This document shows positions 42,184 to 51,888 of a DNA stretch of 64,000 nucleotides, piece by piece. Made by a program: the position numbers and the translations under genes. The notes beneath the pieces were generated by a model. The model was not told the origin of the DNA and did not search any database. It saw only the letters and a program-made list of their open reading frames with translations. The stretch is taken from the NCBI GenBank assembly GCA_050633525.1, contig JBOEGR010000025.1, positions 1 through 64,000 of the forward strand, written 5' to 3'. Numbering within the stretch: the stretch's first letter is position 1; the number at the start of each line of letters is the position of its first letter. The stretch comes from CANLBN01 sp050633525. GTDB lineage: Bacteria; Pseudomonadota; Gammaproteobacteria; Pseudomonadales; Cellvibrionaceae.

Positions 42184-44070
42184 ATGAATCTACAAAGTTT
42201 ACGTGATCGACTGATAGTCTCGCTCATCGCTATTGTGGTTGTGTTTACAGTCACGTTCACATGGATTATGGCTTCCAGCACATATTCACAATCTACAGCT
42301 GGAGCGAAAGAACGATTATTTAAAGATGCCTCTCAGCTAACCGAATCTATCGAGACTTGGATCTCCACAAATTCACGTGTTATACAATCCCTGTCTGAGG
42401 AACAAGAAAAGAAAATAGGTGACCTGACAAGTATTGATTTTGCAAGAAGATCTGGCAATTTCTTTAATACTTATGTTGGCAATGAAACCGGAAACTTTTT
42501 CATTCAACCGACCACAAACATGCCCGCAGATTATGACCCAAGAGTACGAGCTTGGTATAAAAATGGCTTAGCATCAAATAAACCTACGATAAGCAAACCT
42601 TATATTGGTAAACCCTCGGGTTACAGAATGGTGACGTTTGCCAAGTCCATTATTGTGGATGGAAAAGCCGTTGGGGTGTCAGGTGCCAGCGTGCTACTCA
42701 GTACGATCAGTGATTCCGTACTTGCAGACAAATACTACAACGATGGTTTCGCAACCCTGATCGATAAAAATGGGGTTATTCAGATCCATCGCGATGAATC
42801 TATGTTAAACAAACCGATTACTGACCTCATTCCCAGTATTCAACAGAACACTCTCGATCAGTGGGCTAACTCAGGGGATGTAACACAGCATAGCGTATCA
42901 GGCAAAGATCACCTTGTAACACTGACCCCTGTCAGCAATCACGACTGGTATGTGGTAACAGGCCTTGAAAACGCTATCATCTATGCAAATACACAATCAC
43001 TGATCATGCGATTCATTATATTAGGTATTCTTGCGATAGCTATCTTAACAACGTTTGGCTTTATTATGATTAATCGTTTGCTGAAGCCTTTACATGTATT
43101 AAGTCAGACCATGGAAGATATCGCCCATGGTGAAGCCGACTTGACCCAGCGCCTAGATGAAAAAGGCAGCTCAGAGCTAGAACGGGTAGCCGTTTCATTT
43201 AATTTATTTATTCAACGTATGCAAGAGACTTTGCAACAAACGCGGCTGAGCTCAGAGAAGTTAACCGCCGTAGCCGGCGATGCCAGAACTGATTCCAACA
43301 ATAACCAAAAACAAATCGATACTCAATTAGGGGAAATCCAACAAGTCGCAAGCGCTATTGATGACATGGCATCGACTGCTGGTCAAATGGCTGAAAGCGC
43401 TCGTGAAGCGGCAAATGCTGCTGGAGACTCTGCCGAAAACAGCCAAAAAGGGATGGATTTCGCCCAATTGAATCAGGAAAATATGTCGAAGTTAGATGGC
43501 CAAGTAGAACAAGCGACAACAGCTATACAAGAACTTAACGACCACTCTCAACAAATCAGTTCTATCCTCTCAACGATTCAAGGTATCGCTGAACAAACAA
43601 ATTTACTTGCTTTAAATGCGGCTATTGAGGCCGCTCGAGCAGGTGAACAAGGCCGAGGGTTTGCCGTGGTTGCTGATGAAGTTCGTTCATTATCACAACG
43701 AACTCATGAAGCAACAGAAGAGATTCAAAAAATGATTTTAACGCTACAAGAGCGTTCAAAATCGGCAGTCAACATCATGGATGTTGGTCGCGACCTTGCG
43801 AAATCAACAAAAACCAATACCGAAGAAGTGGCTCAACAACTGCACTCTATTCACGCGGCTATTCATTCAATTTCTGAAATGTCAGAGAATATTGCGAAAG
43901 CCAGTTCAGACCAAAAACAAGCTTCGCAATCAATTAACCAATTGATGGATACCATTAATAACGCATCCGAGACTATTAGTCAGATAGGCGGGTCAGCGCT
44001 CGACCGAGCCAATACCTTAGATGATCTCGGCAATTCTATTTATAGTGATTTAAAAACATTCAAGTTATAA
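42184..44070 (+). CDS. methyl-accepting chemotaxis protein (dCache_1-HAMP-MA)
   Basis: A 628-residue transmembrane chemoreceptor. TM1 is at about 8-30 and the periplasmic dCache ligand-binding domain at about 35-275 (with TTNMPADYDPRVRAWYKNGL and PYIGKPSGYRMVTFAKSI). TM2 follows, then HAMP (RLLKPLHVLSQTMEDIAHGEADLTQRL). The signalling hairpin has the conserved tip EQTNLLALNAAIEAARAGEQGRGFAVVADEVRSL. The dCache type often binds amino acids. No CheR-binding pentapeptide is visible. The ATG at 42184 is preferred to TTG 42175. Confidence 0.95.
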   Translation: MNLQSLRDRLIVSLIAIVVVFTVTFTWIMASSTYSQSTAGAKERLFKDASQLTESIETWISTNSRVIQSLSEEQEKKIGDLTSIDFARRSGNFFNTYVGNETGNFFIQPTTNMPADYDPRVRAWYKNGLASNKPTISKPYIGKPSGYRMVTFAKSIIVDGKAVGVSGASVLLSTISDSVLADKYYNDGFATLIDKNGVIQIHRDESMLNKPITDLIPSIQQNTLDQWANSGDVTQHSVSGKDHLVTLTPVSNHDWYVVTGLENAIIYANTQSLIMRFIILGILAIAILTTFGFIMINRLLKPLHVLSQTMEDIAHGEADLTQRLDEKGSSELERVAVSFNLFIQRMQETLQQTRLSSEKLTAVAGDARTDSNNNQKQIDTQLGEIQQVASAIDDMASTAGQMAESAREAANAAGDSAENSQKGMDFAQLNQENMSKLDGQVEQATTAIQELNDHSQQISSILSTIQGIAEQTNLLALNAAIEAARAGEQGRGFAVVADEVRSLSQRTHEATEEIQKMILTLQERSKSAVNIMDVGRDLAKSTKTNTEEVAQQLHSIHAAIHSISEMSENIAKASSDQKQASQSINQLMDTINNASETISQIGGSALDRANTLDDLGNSIYSDLKTFKL

Positions 44071-44090
44071 TGGTTTCTCTCCTACCCCTA

Positions 44091-44136
44091 TTATTGTGAA
44101 TTACTTTTTATGCATATAAAAAGTAATTCACAATAA
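44091..44136. terminator. 21-bp perfect AT-rich inverted repeat between convergent genes
   Basis: The left arm (44091-44111) is the exact complement of the right arm (44116-44136) around a 4-nt GCAT loop. It lies between the chemoreceptor and mshP ends, where a bidirectional terminator would be expected. It lacks a GC core and a trailing T run, so termination is a guess. Confidence 0.5.
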
Positions 44137-44178
44137 CTTATCGCTAAAAATACATAATTCGGCTTTAACTGCCATTTG

Positions 44179-44745
44179 TTAGGGAGAGCGCCTGTTCAAT
44201 TCAATACGTCGATATCCTTGAGCAAATCCAGAGCCACAACTCGCTTCGCTCTGAATACGATAAAAGCTGTTTTCTATCCCTAAACTACTATCATAATTAC
44301 CTAACTCACTGGTATCACAAGCACTGTTATTTTCATAACGGCACTCACAAGTCACTACTAAACGGCATTGATCTAAACCATCTACATTCAACACACTTGG
44401 AATGTTAATATTTTCGCAACGATTATCCATTTGCCTACGATCGGTAATAGGTAAAAAAAGTTGATTCGATGCTAGCCCCGCAGCTGTTTCAGCAGCATAA
44501 GCACTATTTGTTGCGAGGCTACTTATGGTGAGATTCACTGAAGGCTTTGTGACTTGCTGTAGTAAGATAAGAGCTATGCCGCTAGCAGCAAGAATCAGAA
44601 ATAGAGCCAATGGCAATAAAAAACCGAAGTGTTTTTTTATGCTCTTACTATGGTAACCGTTACTACAGTAACTCTTATCACAGTAATTGTTATTACTGCA
44701 AATATGATTTAGTGCTTTTTTATTCTTTATAAGATTATCGGGCAT
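44179..44745 (-). CDS. mshP: MSHA biogenesis protein MshP-like
   Basis: A 188-residue protein with one hydrophobic helix (about 40-64, KHFGFLLPLALFLILAASGIALILLQQV). It resembles the PilX/MshP group. A Cys-rich globular C-terminus follows. The N-terminal 35 residues are Cys/Asn/Ser-rich and odd for the family. Last gene of the leftward MSHA run, overlapping mshO by 11 bases. Assignment rests mainly on position. Confidence 0.7.
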   Translation of the reverse strand: MPDNLIKNKKALNHICSNNNYCDKSYCSNGYHSKSIKKHFGFLLPLALFLILAASGIALILLQQVTKPSVNLTISSLATNSAYAAETAAGLASNQLFLPITDRRQMDNRCENINIPSVLNVDGLDQCRLVVTCECRYENNSACDTSELGNYDSSLGIENSFYRIQSEASCGSGFAQGYRRIELNRRSP

Positions 44746-45532
44746 AGAATAACGACACCGTTCTATTCTTTACTTGTTGGATATTATCAACCGTAAACTG
44801 TAACTGAATATCAATACAGTGTTGGCAACCTGTAAGGCCATCTGCAATAGTAAAAATACGGCCGGAGGTATTCACTGTATTCATTAATACATCATACAAA
44901 CCATTAAGATTAATATCGGCATTCGTTTGAGAAACATTTCGATAATAGCGTAATTCATTATTTACCACACAAAAGGCTTGAGGGCGATCTATTATAAAAA
45001 AACGTTGTTCGGGTGAATTTTGCTGCCAACGGTGATCTTGATTTAATGTGATAGCACTTGCAGATAGTGAAGTAATACTCTCTAACGAAGTGGCTCCACT
45101 ACCATACAGCTCTGCACTGGACTGGGCACCAACAGAAAAAAAAGCAGCATTGCCGCCGCTGACGGCATAAGGTGCAACAGGCACTGGAACACTGGCACCA
45201 GTAGTAGGAAAAAGGTTAATACTATCGGGCAACTCACTTAAATAAAAACTGCTAGCAACAACAGGCATAAAGCTTAAACAACGATTGGCATTACTTTCTC
45301 TTAAGCTAAAAGGCAAAGCTGTTTGCAATTGCTTTGCTAAACGATCCATTGTTAGCTGGCTCTCGATTAAAACTTGAGAGTGTTTTTTTACTAAGGCTTG
45401 TCCCTCTACTATCGAAATAATAATGCGCGTACTAGCGATGGTCGTCAACGACAGGATAACGATTACCGTGATCATTTCTAACAAAGTGAAACCACGGTTT
45501 CTTTGCTGAAAACGCCTTACGAGGCTTGTCAT
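44735..45532 (-). CDS. mshO: MSHA minor pilin MshO
   Basis: A 265-residue type IV pilin-like protein. The leader MTSLVRRFQQRNRG is followed by FTLLEMITVIVILSLTTIAST, with Glu5 after the cleavage point. The large C-terminal globular domain is MshO-like in size. Its start overlaps the mshD stop (TAATG). Confidence 0.88.
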   Translation of the reverse strand: MTSLVRRFQQRNRGFTLLEMITVIVILSLTTIASTRIIISIVEGQALVKKHSQVLIESQLTMDRLAKQLQTALPFSLRESNANRCLSFMPVVASSFYLSELPDSINLFPTTGASVPVPVAPYAVSGGNAAFFSVGAQSSAELYGSGATSLESITSLSASAITLNQDHRWQQNSPEQRFFIIDRPQAFCVVNNELRYYRNVSQTNADINLNGLYDVLMNTVNTSGRIFTIADGLTGCQHCIDIQLQFTVDNIQQVKNRTVSLFYAR

Positions 45533-46035
45533 TATTGATTCACCTTATAAGCCGTGACAACAATACTTTCTCCGCTTGAAGCAGTCACACTTACATCGAC
45601 ACGCTTAGCATAAGCATCCAGTATGCCGAACAAGGTACCGCTATTACTCACCCGAACAATACGAGTAAAGCCAGTTTCAGGAATATCGCTATAACCATTA
45701 AAATCATCGACATCATCTAGAAAATCACTATTACTTAAACTTTCACCCGCATCAAGACCAATGCCAGCACATGGAACGGTAAAATCACATGGCGTTCCAT
45801 TATCTGGCGTATTTTCATCAAAGCGCCTAGATAGCACAGTATTTAATTGCGAATACGCTAAATCCAATATTTTACTGTTGACCGTCGGCTCTTCTAAGGA
45901 AGTCATTGCTTGCCTAAATACTGCGCTTAGAGATACGACGATAAGCCCCATCACGACAATAAAGCTAATGAGCTCAATTAATGTAAAACCTTGTTGGCGG
46001 GGCTGGTATATAACTTTTTGCAGTTTAATAAGCAT
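45532..46035 (-). CDS. mshD: MSHA minor pilin MshD
   Basis: A 167-residue pseudopilin. The leader MLIKLQKVIYQPRQQG is followed by FTLIELISFIVVMGLIVVSL, with Glu5. The C-terminal region contains paired Cys (CDFTVPCAG). Overlaps mshC by 11 bases. Confidence 0.86.
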   Translation of the reverse strand: MLIKLQKVIYQPRQQGFTLIELISFIVVMGLIVVSLSAVFRQAMTSLEEPTVNSKILDLAYSQLNTVLSRRFDENTPDNGTPCDFTVPCAGIGLDAGESLSNSDFLDDVDDFNGYSDIPETGFTRIVRVSNSGTLFGILDAYAKRVDVSVTASSGESIVVTAYKVNQ

Positions 46036-46483
46036 ACCCCCCTCTTGTCAGTGTAACTGTTTCACTCCTTTCACCATTACTCACTTCAATAAGCGCCGTA
46101 CTACTCTGACCCAGCTGATCAAATACGATAAACCCTCTGCCCCGGCTCACGGTAATATCGCTAGGCAAATTAATAGGGTAAGTAACGTTCGGCAAGCGTA
46201 CACTGACACCGTCCTGCCTTACATCAATGGTAGAAGCAGATACAATAAAACGAATATCCGTATTCGTTTGAGCACGTGCTAGCGCTAACTCTCTAGAGTG
46301 GCGTAGGCCATCAATAATCTGTTGTTTTGCCAGCAAAATATGATTGTCATTAAAGGTAAAGCGAGGCAGTACTGTAAGAGCTAAGACACTGGTAATCATT
46401 AAGACAGCGATTAACTCTAGTAATGAAAAACCATTACAGCGAAGGGGCCTATATACTAAATTACTAGAATGAAGGGGAAACAC
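46025..46483 (-). CDS. mshC: MSHA minor pilin MshC (GspH-like)
   Basis: A 152-residue pseudopilin with leader ending RCNG followed by FSLLELIAVLMITSVLALTVLPRF. A GspH-like globular domain (RHSRELALARAQTNTDIRF) follows. Located after mshA and before mshD, as in the Vibrio MSHA locus. Confidence 0.86.
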   Translation of the reverse strand: MFPLHSSNLVYRPLRCNGFSLLELIAVLMITSVLALTVLPRFTFNDNHILLAKQQIIDGLRHSRELALARAQTNTDIRFIVSASTIDVRQDGVSVRLPNVTYPINLPSDITVSRGRGFIVFDQLGQSSTALIEVSNGERSETVTLTRGGYAY

Positions 46484-46579
46484 CGAAGCCTCGCATAGTA
46501 CATCATTGCTCTAAGTATAGTTGATGAGCTAATAGAGTCGTATTTTGAAAGGAAATATATCTTTAAAGGGCTTTGATAA

Positions 46580-46637
46580 ACTGAAAAAGAGAATCGCCTC
46601 GACCATTAGTACTACGCTAAAAATGACCGAGACGATT
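46580..46637 (-). terminator. intrinsic terminator after mshA
   Basis: On the minus-strand RNA the arms at 46637-46622 and 46607-46592 pair over 16 positions, three of them G-U. A CTCTTTTTC run follows. It lies between mshA and mshC, so it would end most major-pilin transcripts and let a fraction read into the minor-pilin genes. Confidence 0.72.
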
Positions 46638-46718
46638 AAACTGGGAAACTACATCTGTAAGATACAATACATCAAATTTACGGCATCAAAGTTAATATAT
46701 CAGGGTTAATGGGCAGAA

Positions 46719-47159
46719 CTATCGAACGCCATACACGGTAAATAACTCACCTGGCGTATCTGATGCGTTATAGCCTTCATTACCATTTGAGTCGAATGCG
46801 ACACGGCATGATGATGTACCACCTTCAGTGCCAACACCACCGCCATCAAGCGTCGTTCCACGTCCACCTACGATATAATATTGTGAATCCAAACCACCTT
46901 CTAACAAGGCAGCTGCACCGCGACATGACGTCACTCGAACTGGCTCTGTTGTCGCCAAACCTGCATCAAAGGCAATATTATTCGCATGGTTGAGGCTAGA
47001 GGCACTCGTCAATGCTCCCGCAATACTTTTCACCGAAGCATCCTGAGCTGCATCAGACAGATCTAAGAAACGGGGGACTGCCGTTGCCGCCAATACACCC
47101 AAAATAACAATGACTGCAATAAGTTCGATCAGCGTAAAACCAGAAGCACTTGATCTCAT
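46719..47159 (-). CDS. mshA: MSHA major pilin MshA
   Basis: A 146-residue type IVa-like prepilin. The seven-residue leader MRSSASG is cut before FTLIELIAVIVILGVLAATAVPRFLDLSDAAQ, with Glu5. The GIn the C-terminal half has a Cys pair (residues near 77 and 122) that could form the pilin disulfide loop. The ATG at 47159 has a GGAG ribosome-binding site. An upstream TTG at 47171 is less likely. Structural subunit of the mannose-sensitive haemagglutinin-type pilus. Confidence 0.9.
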   Translation of the reverse strand: MRSSASGFTLIELIAVIVILGVLAATAVPRFLDLSDAAQDASVKSIAGALTSASSLNHANNIAFDAGLATTEPVRVTSCRGAAALLEGGLDSQYYIVGGRGTTLDGGGVGTEGGTSSCRVAFDSNGNEGYNASDTPGELFTVYGVR

Positions 47160-47474
47160 AATAAACTCCAAACAACTAAAACCATAACTGGCTCACAAGG
47201 AAACTGTGAATCAGTCTTCTATTTAAACTCTCATTTAAACTATAGTTACGAAACTGCATTACGCCAGACCCTAGCTAGACGGTTATGGAATAGGAAAAAC
47301 TAAAGTTCAGTAAAACGAGAATAATTGTTACCAGTAAAGGAAAAGTTAACGATAAAATTGACGTTTTCAAGGCTTAAATGAGGTTTTAAGGGAAGATGAC
47401 AAGAATTTGTCATTGTCGCTTTTTATAAGCATGATGTGTGCTTATAAAAATCTCTAATTATTGCTGAACACTAT
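47160..47474. other. intergenic region between mshG and mshA
   Basis: 315 bp without coding potential. It holds a 12-bp AT-rich hairpin (TTTTTATAAGCA, 47420-47431 with 47439-47450) just downstream of mshG and, presumably, the mshA promoter. It also contains the second copy of a 17-bp tandem duplication that spans the mshG stop codon. Neither a sigma-54 motif nor the mshB/mshF genes are here. Confidence 0.6.
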
Positions 47475-47491
47475 TTATTGCTGAACACTAT
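47458..47491. repeat. 17-bp tandem direct duplication at the mshG stop codon
   Basis: Two identical 17-bp units, TTATTGCTGAACACTAT, are at 47458-47474 and 47475-47491. Together they duplicate the coding end YSVQQ-stop of mshG. The second copy falls outside the reading frame of the gene. Confidence 0.9.
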
Positions 47492-48701
47492 ACATTTCCC
47501 ACATCGGCAAAAAGATGCCTAAAGCCAATATCAGTACGAACAAAGCCATTACAACAATTAAAATAGGCTCAATTTTGGCACTTAAGGTCTTTAAATCATA
47601 TTCGACTTCTTTATCATAATATTCGGCAACGTCTAACAATAAGGAATCAACCGTACCACTACTCTCCCCCACATTAATCATTTGTAATATTAAAGGTGAG
47701 AAAATACCACTACGAGTATGGGTACGCTTCAAGCTATCGCCTCTCTCTACGCCACTCTTAATCGTATCAATTCGACTTGCCAAGTAGCTGTTGTCGATGA
47801 CCCTAGCGCATAAGCCTATAGCCTCCGTTAAAGGGACTCCCGCTTTTAACATCACCGCAAATGAACGAGTATAACGAGCAAGTGATGCTTTATTGATAAG
47901 CGGGCCGACAATCGGAATCGAAAGCTTACGATGATCCCAAGTCTTTTTCCCTGCTTCAGTTCGAATCCAGTAAAATAAAAAAGTGCCTGAGATAGCGAGG
48001 AGAATTAGTAATAAATCCCAGTAATTAACAAAAAAATTAGACAGGCCAATTAATATTCGAGTTGCAATTGGAAGTTGCGCATCAAAGCGACTAAACATAT
48101 TAGAAAAAGCGGGAATGACGTAAATATTAATCACAATCATGGCAGTTGCCATTGCCACCAACACAAAGGAAGGATATCTCATCGCGGCTTTAATTGACTT
48201 ACGTGTTTGTACATCACGTTCAATATAATGAGCTAACTGCAAAAAAACTGCATCTAAATTACCGCTATCTTCGCCTATTTGTACCATGCTGATAAACAGG
48301 CCATCAAAAATACGCGTGTGGTAGCGCATTGCCAGCGACAAGCTCATGCCTGATTGTAAACGCGCCACCATATCCAATACCGCATCACGTAATGCCCCTT
48401 CTGTCATACTCGATGCTAAGCTTTTCATCCCCAGCGTGAGCGGCATACCTGCTTTATTGATGGTATACATTTGCCGGCAAAACATAATCCGCTGTTCATC
48501 ACTCACTTTTTTAGACGAAAGCGTTTTCTTAATATCGGCCCAATCAACTGAAAACAATGAAGGCGACGAGACTTGAATGCTGACGGGGGTTATTTTTTGT
48601 TGCATCAAGTAATCAACAACACTGCTTTTATCATTTCGATCCAATGTCCCTTTTACAGCATCACCTTGGAGATTACGCCCATAATAATGAAATTGAGGCA
48701 T
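47475..48701 (-). CDS. mshG: MSHA inner-membrane platform protein MshG
   Basis: A 408-residue GspF/PilC-like protein with two T2SF domains. The DEQRIMFCRQMYTINKAGMPL and YTRSFAVMLKAGVPLTEAI repeats are typical. About three transmembrane helices lie near 165-190, 215-240 and 375-400. It anchors the assembly ATPase MshE. Overlaps the mshE stop by one base (TAATG). Confidence 0.92.
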   Translation of the reverse strand: MPQFHYYGRNLQGDAVKGTLDRNDKSSVVDYLMQQKITPVSIQVSSPSLFSVDWADIKKTLSSKKVSDEQRIMFCRQMYTINKAGMPLTLGMKSLASSMTEGALRDAVLDMVARLQSGMSLSLAMRYHTRIFDGLFISMVQIGEDSGNLDAVFLQLAHYIERDVQTRKSIKAAMRYPSFVLVAMATAMIVINIYVIPAFSNMFSRFDAQLPIATRILIGLSNFFVNYWDLLLILLAISGTFLFYWIRTEAGKKTWDHRKLSIPIVGPLINKASLARYTRSFAVMLKAGVPLTEAIGLCARVIDNSYLASRIDTIKSGVERGDSLKRTHTRSGIFSPLILQMINVGESSGTVDSLLLDVAEYYDKEVEYDLKTLSAKIEPILIVVMALFVLILALGIFLPMWEMYSVQQ

Positions 48702-50428
48702 TAGCTTTCACCACTTTCCACGTGATCAACTTGCTCAACTTTGAGAGAAAAACGTTGCACCTCATCTAAAGAGGTTTCACCTTGTATCGCTAATTGTAAA
48801 GCGCTATGCTTTAGGGGCTTATAAATAGGATAACTTTTTGCTAATTGAGTAAATTCCGCAATATTCTTTTCCCTTAATGCATTGGCCATAAGGTCAGTAA
48901 TAGAGATATATTCGAAAATTGCTAAACGCCCTTTATAACCAGTGTTAAAGCAATGCACACAACCTTTTGGGTAATAATATTGGTGCTGTTTTTCACCCTC
49001 ACTAAGTAAATACTGATGCGCGGGTTCAATACTATGTGGCTGCTTACAATGTTCACACAGTTTACGCACTAGGCGTTGAGCAACAACCGCCCTGAGAGCA
49101 GACGCAACCAAAAACTCATCTACTCCCATATCGATTAAGCGTAATGCAGAGCTAATTGCATCATTGGTGTGCAAAGTAGATAAAACAAGATGTCCTGTCA
49201 TAGCGGCTCTTAGTGCTATTTCTGCTGTTTCCGAGTCGCGTATTTCACCCAGCAATAAAATATCTGGATCTTGGCGTAAACTTGCTCTCAATACAGCAGA
49301 AAAATCTAATCCGATTTTATCTTTGATTTGGACTTGGTTTAATCGGGGTAAACGGTATTCTACTGGGTCTTCTACAGTAATAATTTTTTTATCTGGCGTA
49401 TTCAATTCTGATAAAGCTGCATACAATGTCGTAGTCTTACCGCTACCAGTAGGCCCCGTAACCAAAACCAAACCATAAGGTTGACGAATAACCGAACGTA
49501 AGGATTTTTTAATACTTGGCTCTATTCCTATTTCATCAAATGTTCTAACTCCATCATCAAGTACTAGCAAGCGCATAACAACTGATTCACCGTGTTGAAC
49601 GGGCATAGTCGATATACGTACATCAACATTTTTTTTGTCCACTCGCAAATTAAAGCGGCCGTCTTGTGGCAAGCGTTTCTCTGATATATCTAAACCAGAA
49701 ATAAGTTTTAACCTGACAATTAAGGCAGATGCAATACGCCTTTCATTCATAACTTGTTCAGATAACACACCATCAACCCTTAAACGAATACGAAGGACTC
49801 GCTCGTCTGGCTCAATATGAATGTCGGAAGCTTTAAAGCGTATTGCTTCTTCAAATATTTTTTGGATTAACCTAACAACTGGGGCATCGTTATCGTCAAC
49901 ATCGCTCACTAAATTGTCAACATCAATTGCATCGTCTTCTAGTTCATCATTGAGTTCCTCAACTAATGATGCTATTTTCTCTGTTTCCCCGTAGGCGGTA
50001 CCCAGTACATCGAGCAATTCTGTTTCTCGAACAATTACTGGCTCGATGTTCTTCTTAAAAATAGCCGATATTTCATCAAGACAAAAAATATCCGTCGGGT
50101 CCGACATGCCCAAGGTTAAACTATCGTCATTATGATTCAAAACAGCAACTCGATAACGCCGAGCAACGGTTTCTTTTAGGCTGCGAATATCATTGCGGCT
50201 ATAGTTAAAGTTTTTGAGATCAACAAAAGGAATATCCAGCTGCTCGGATAAAATAGATAGAAGTGTTTTTTCGTCAACAAATTTAAGAGCGATTAAAGTC
50301 TTACCCAAACGTACGCCCATTTTTTTCTGCTCATTTAGAGCAATTACCAATTGATCCTGGGTAATAATTTGCTTGGCAACTAAAATATCACCTATACGTA
50401 TCTTCTTTTCTTTTAATGCTTGATTCAT
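48701..50428 (-). CDS. mshE: MSHA extension ATPase MshE
   Basis: A 575-residue secretion-type ATPase of the GspE/PilB family. Two N-terminal MshEN motifs (RIGDILVAK...QLVIALNEQK and RLGKTLIALK...ILSEQ) are the c-di-GMP-binding modules of MshE. Walker A is GPTGSGKTT, followed by an Asp box, Walker B and the His box. A C-terminal tetra-Cys site reads CEHCKQ...CVHC. It powers pilus extension. Overlaps mshG. Confidence 0.95.
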   Translation of the reverse strand: MNQALKEKKIRIGDILVAKQIITQDQLVIALNEQKKMGVRLGKTLIALKFVDEKTLLSILSEQLDIPFVDLKNFNYSRNDIRSLKETVARRYRVAVLNHNDDSLTLGMSDPTDIFCLDEISAIFKKNIEPVIVRETELLDVLGTAYGETEKIASLVEELNDELEDDAIDVDNLVSDVDDNDAPVVRLIQKIFEEAIRFKASDIHIEPDERVLRIRLRVDGVLSEQVMNERRIASALIVRLKLISGLDISEKRLPQDGRFNLRVDKKNVDVRISTMPVQHGESVVMRLLVLDDGVRTFDEIGIEPSIKKSLRSVIRQPYGLVLVTGPTGSGKTTTLYAALSELNTPDKKIITVEDPVEYRLPRLNQVQIKDKIGLDFSAVLRASLRQDPDILLLGEIRDSETAEIALRAAMTGHLVLSTLHTNDAISSALRLIDMGVDEFLVASALRAVVAQRLVRKLCEHCKQPHSIEPAHQYLLSEGEKQHQYYYPKGCVHCFNTGYKGRLAIFEYISITDLMANALREKNIAEFTQLAKSYPIYKPLKHSALQLAIQGETSLDEVQRFSLKVEQVDHVESGES

Positions 50429-50436
50429 TCGTTAAT

Positions 50437-51846
50437 TTACTGCGCCAAAACCAGAAGACGCTGCTCTATATATTCTTTTACATTGGAATTAGGGGATGAA
50501 TATTCATAAGCATAGCGAAAAGCCTCGACAGCATTAGGGTCAGATTTTGCGTCAAGGGAAACAGCCAATCCCAACCAGTAGCGAGAATTGTCATAGTCCT
50601 CTTTAATCAATTTTCGATAGAGATCAATTGCCTCGTCATAGCGGCCTGTATCATGATATAAGCCTGCTTTTACCGCATAGTATTCATTGTATTGCTTAAT
50701 ATCAGGAAAATGCCCGTTCAAGAGGTTGAGCGCTCCCTGAGGGTCCTCCCCTGCAATAAATAAACGAGAGACTTTTTCAGCCATCTGAAAAGGATCTAAA
50801 GTAGTATTGTTAGATATTAAAGCCTCTGCTTTTTTGACATCTGATTGCTTAAGATACATATTAAGCAAGAGGTCATAAGACTTACCCCAGTAATCTGACA
50901 AGGAAGAAAAGCGCTCTAACACAACAGTTGCTGCGTCGATATTATTTTCTTGAATCAATTTAGACGCTGTTAATGCAATATCACTGTCTACATCAGAAAT
51001 CGAACGTTTAATTGACATAATGTCATCAACTTTTGCGGCCATCTCTTTTTCTTCAGCCCGCTCATTAATATGCTTTATCGTCTCTGAGGGAACATTAATA
51101 AATACATTCTGATCATCAAGGTAAGAAGCATATTTACTCACTATAGGCCCCATATCCATATAGTCCTGCCCAACAAAGTAAGCACTTTTAATCAAACCAG
51201 CAACTTTATAAGCTTCATTTTTTTTAATTACACGCTCAGCCAAGGTAACATAACGGTTAACAATGCGGTTGATTCCCTCCAGAGCTTGTTGATTTTTTTC
51301 ATCAAGAGATAACACCATTTGATAACGCTCAAAGGCATTATTCCCTTTTGGTGAAGTTAATTTGTCTGTTTTTAAAAAAATTTCAGCTTCTTTTAAGAAC
51401 ACTGCTATTTTCTTACTGTTATCCACTTTTTCAATAATCTCATAGATAACTACTTTCTCTTTTTTGCCCTCATTTACTTTATCAGGTATAAAATTATATG
51501 AACCAATGAAATCTATAATGGATTCAGGCGCTTGACTTTTTGATGCTTCATTACTGTACTCAAATGGTTTATTCACTAGGACAGTTTCTATATCGATAGG
51601 CTCAACCACTTCTTCAGCCTCTAACGGTACGGAAGAAATCACCATACGATCATAGGTATAAATAGAAACAGATATAAACAGCAAAGCAATAATGATGTAA
51701 GGCCTATTACTTGCCTTAAATTCACTTTGCCCCTCTTCTTTCTCTACACTATCTTCATAAAATGGCAGATCCACAACAATACGCTGCTTATCAATACCAT
51801 GTTCACCTTCTGAAAAATGATCTAATGCCTTATTAACTACACTCAT
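50437..51846 (-). CDS. mshN: MSHA biogenesis protein MshN-like, TPR protein
   Basis: A 469-residue protein beginning MSVVNKALDHF, as MshN proteins do (MSVINxxL). One membrane anchor (about 49-66) and a predicted periplasmic TPR array follow, with YLKQSDVKKAEALI, YAVKAGLYHDTGRYDEAIDLYRKLI and YWLGLAVSLDAKSDPNAVEAFRYAY visible. It directly follows mshL with no mshM between. Confidence 0.82.
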   Translation of the reverse strand: MSVVNKALDHFSEGEHGIDKQRIVVDLPFYEDSVEKEEGQSEFKASNRPYIIIALLFISVSIYTYDRMVISSVPLEAEEVVEPIDIETVLVNKPFEYSNEASKSQAPESIIDFIGSYNFIPDKVNEGKKEKVVIYEIIEKVDNSKKIAVFLKEAEIFLKTDKLTSPKGNNAFERYQMVLSLDEKNQQALEGINRIVNRYVTLAERVIKKNEAYKVAGLIKSAYFVGQDYMDMGPIVSKYASYLDDQNVFINVPSETIKHINERAEEKEMAAKVDDIMSIKRSISDVDSDIALTASKLIQENNIDAATVVLERFSSLSDYWGKSYDLLLNMYLKQSDVKKAEALISNNTTLDPFQMAEKVSRLFIAGEDPQGALNLLNGHFPDIKQYNEYYAVKAGLYHDTGRYDEAIDLYRKLIKEDYDNSRYWLGLAVSLDAKSDPNAVEAFRYAYEYSSPNSNVKEYIEQRLLVLAQ

Positions 51847-51888
51847 AATTCACCTCTTTATGGCGACTATTTTTGCTTAGTGCTCATA

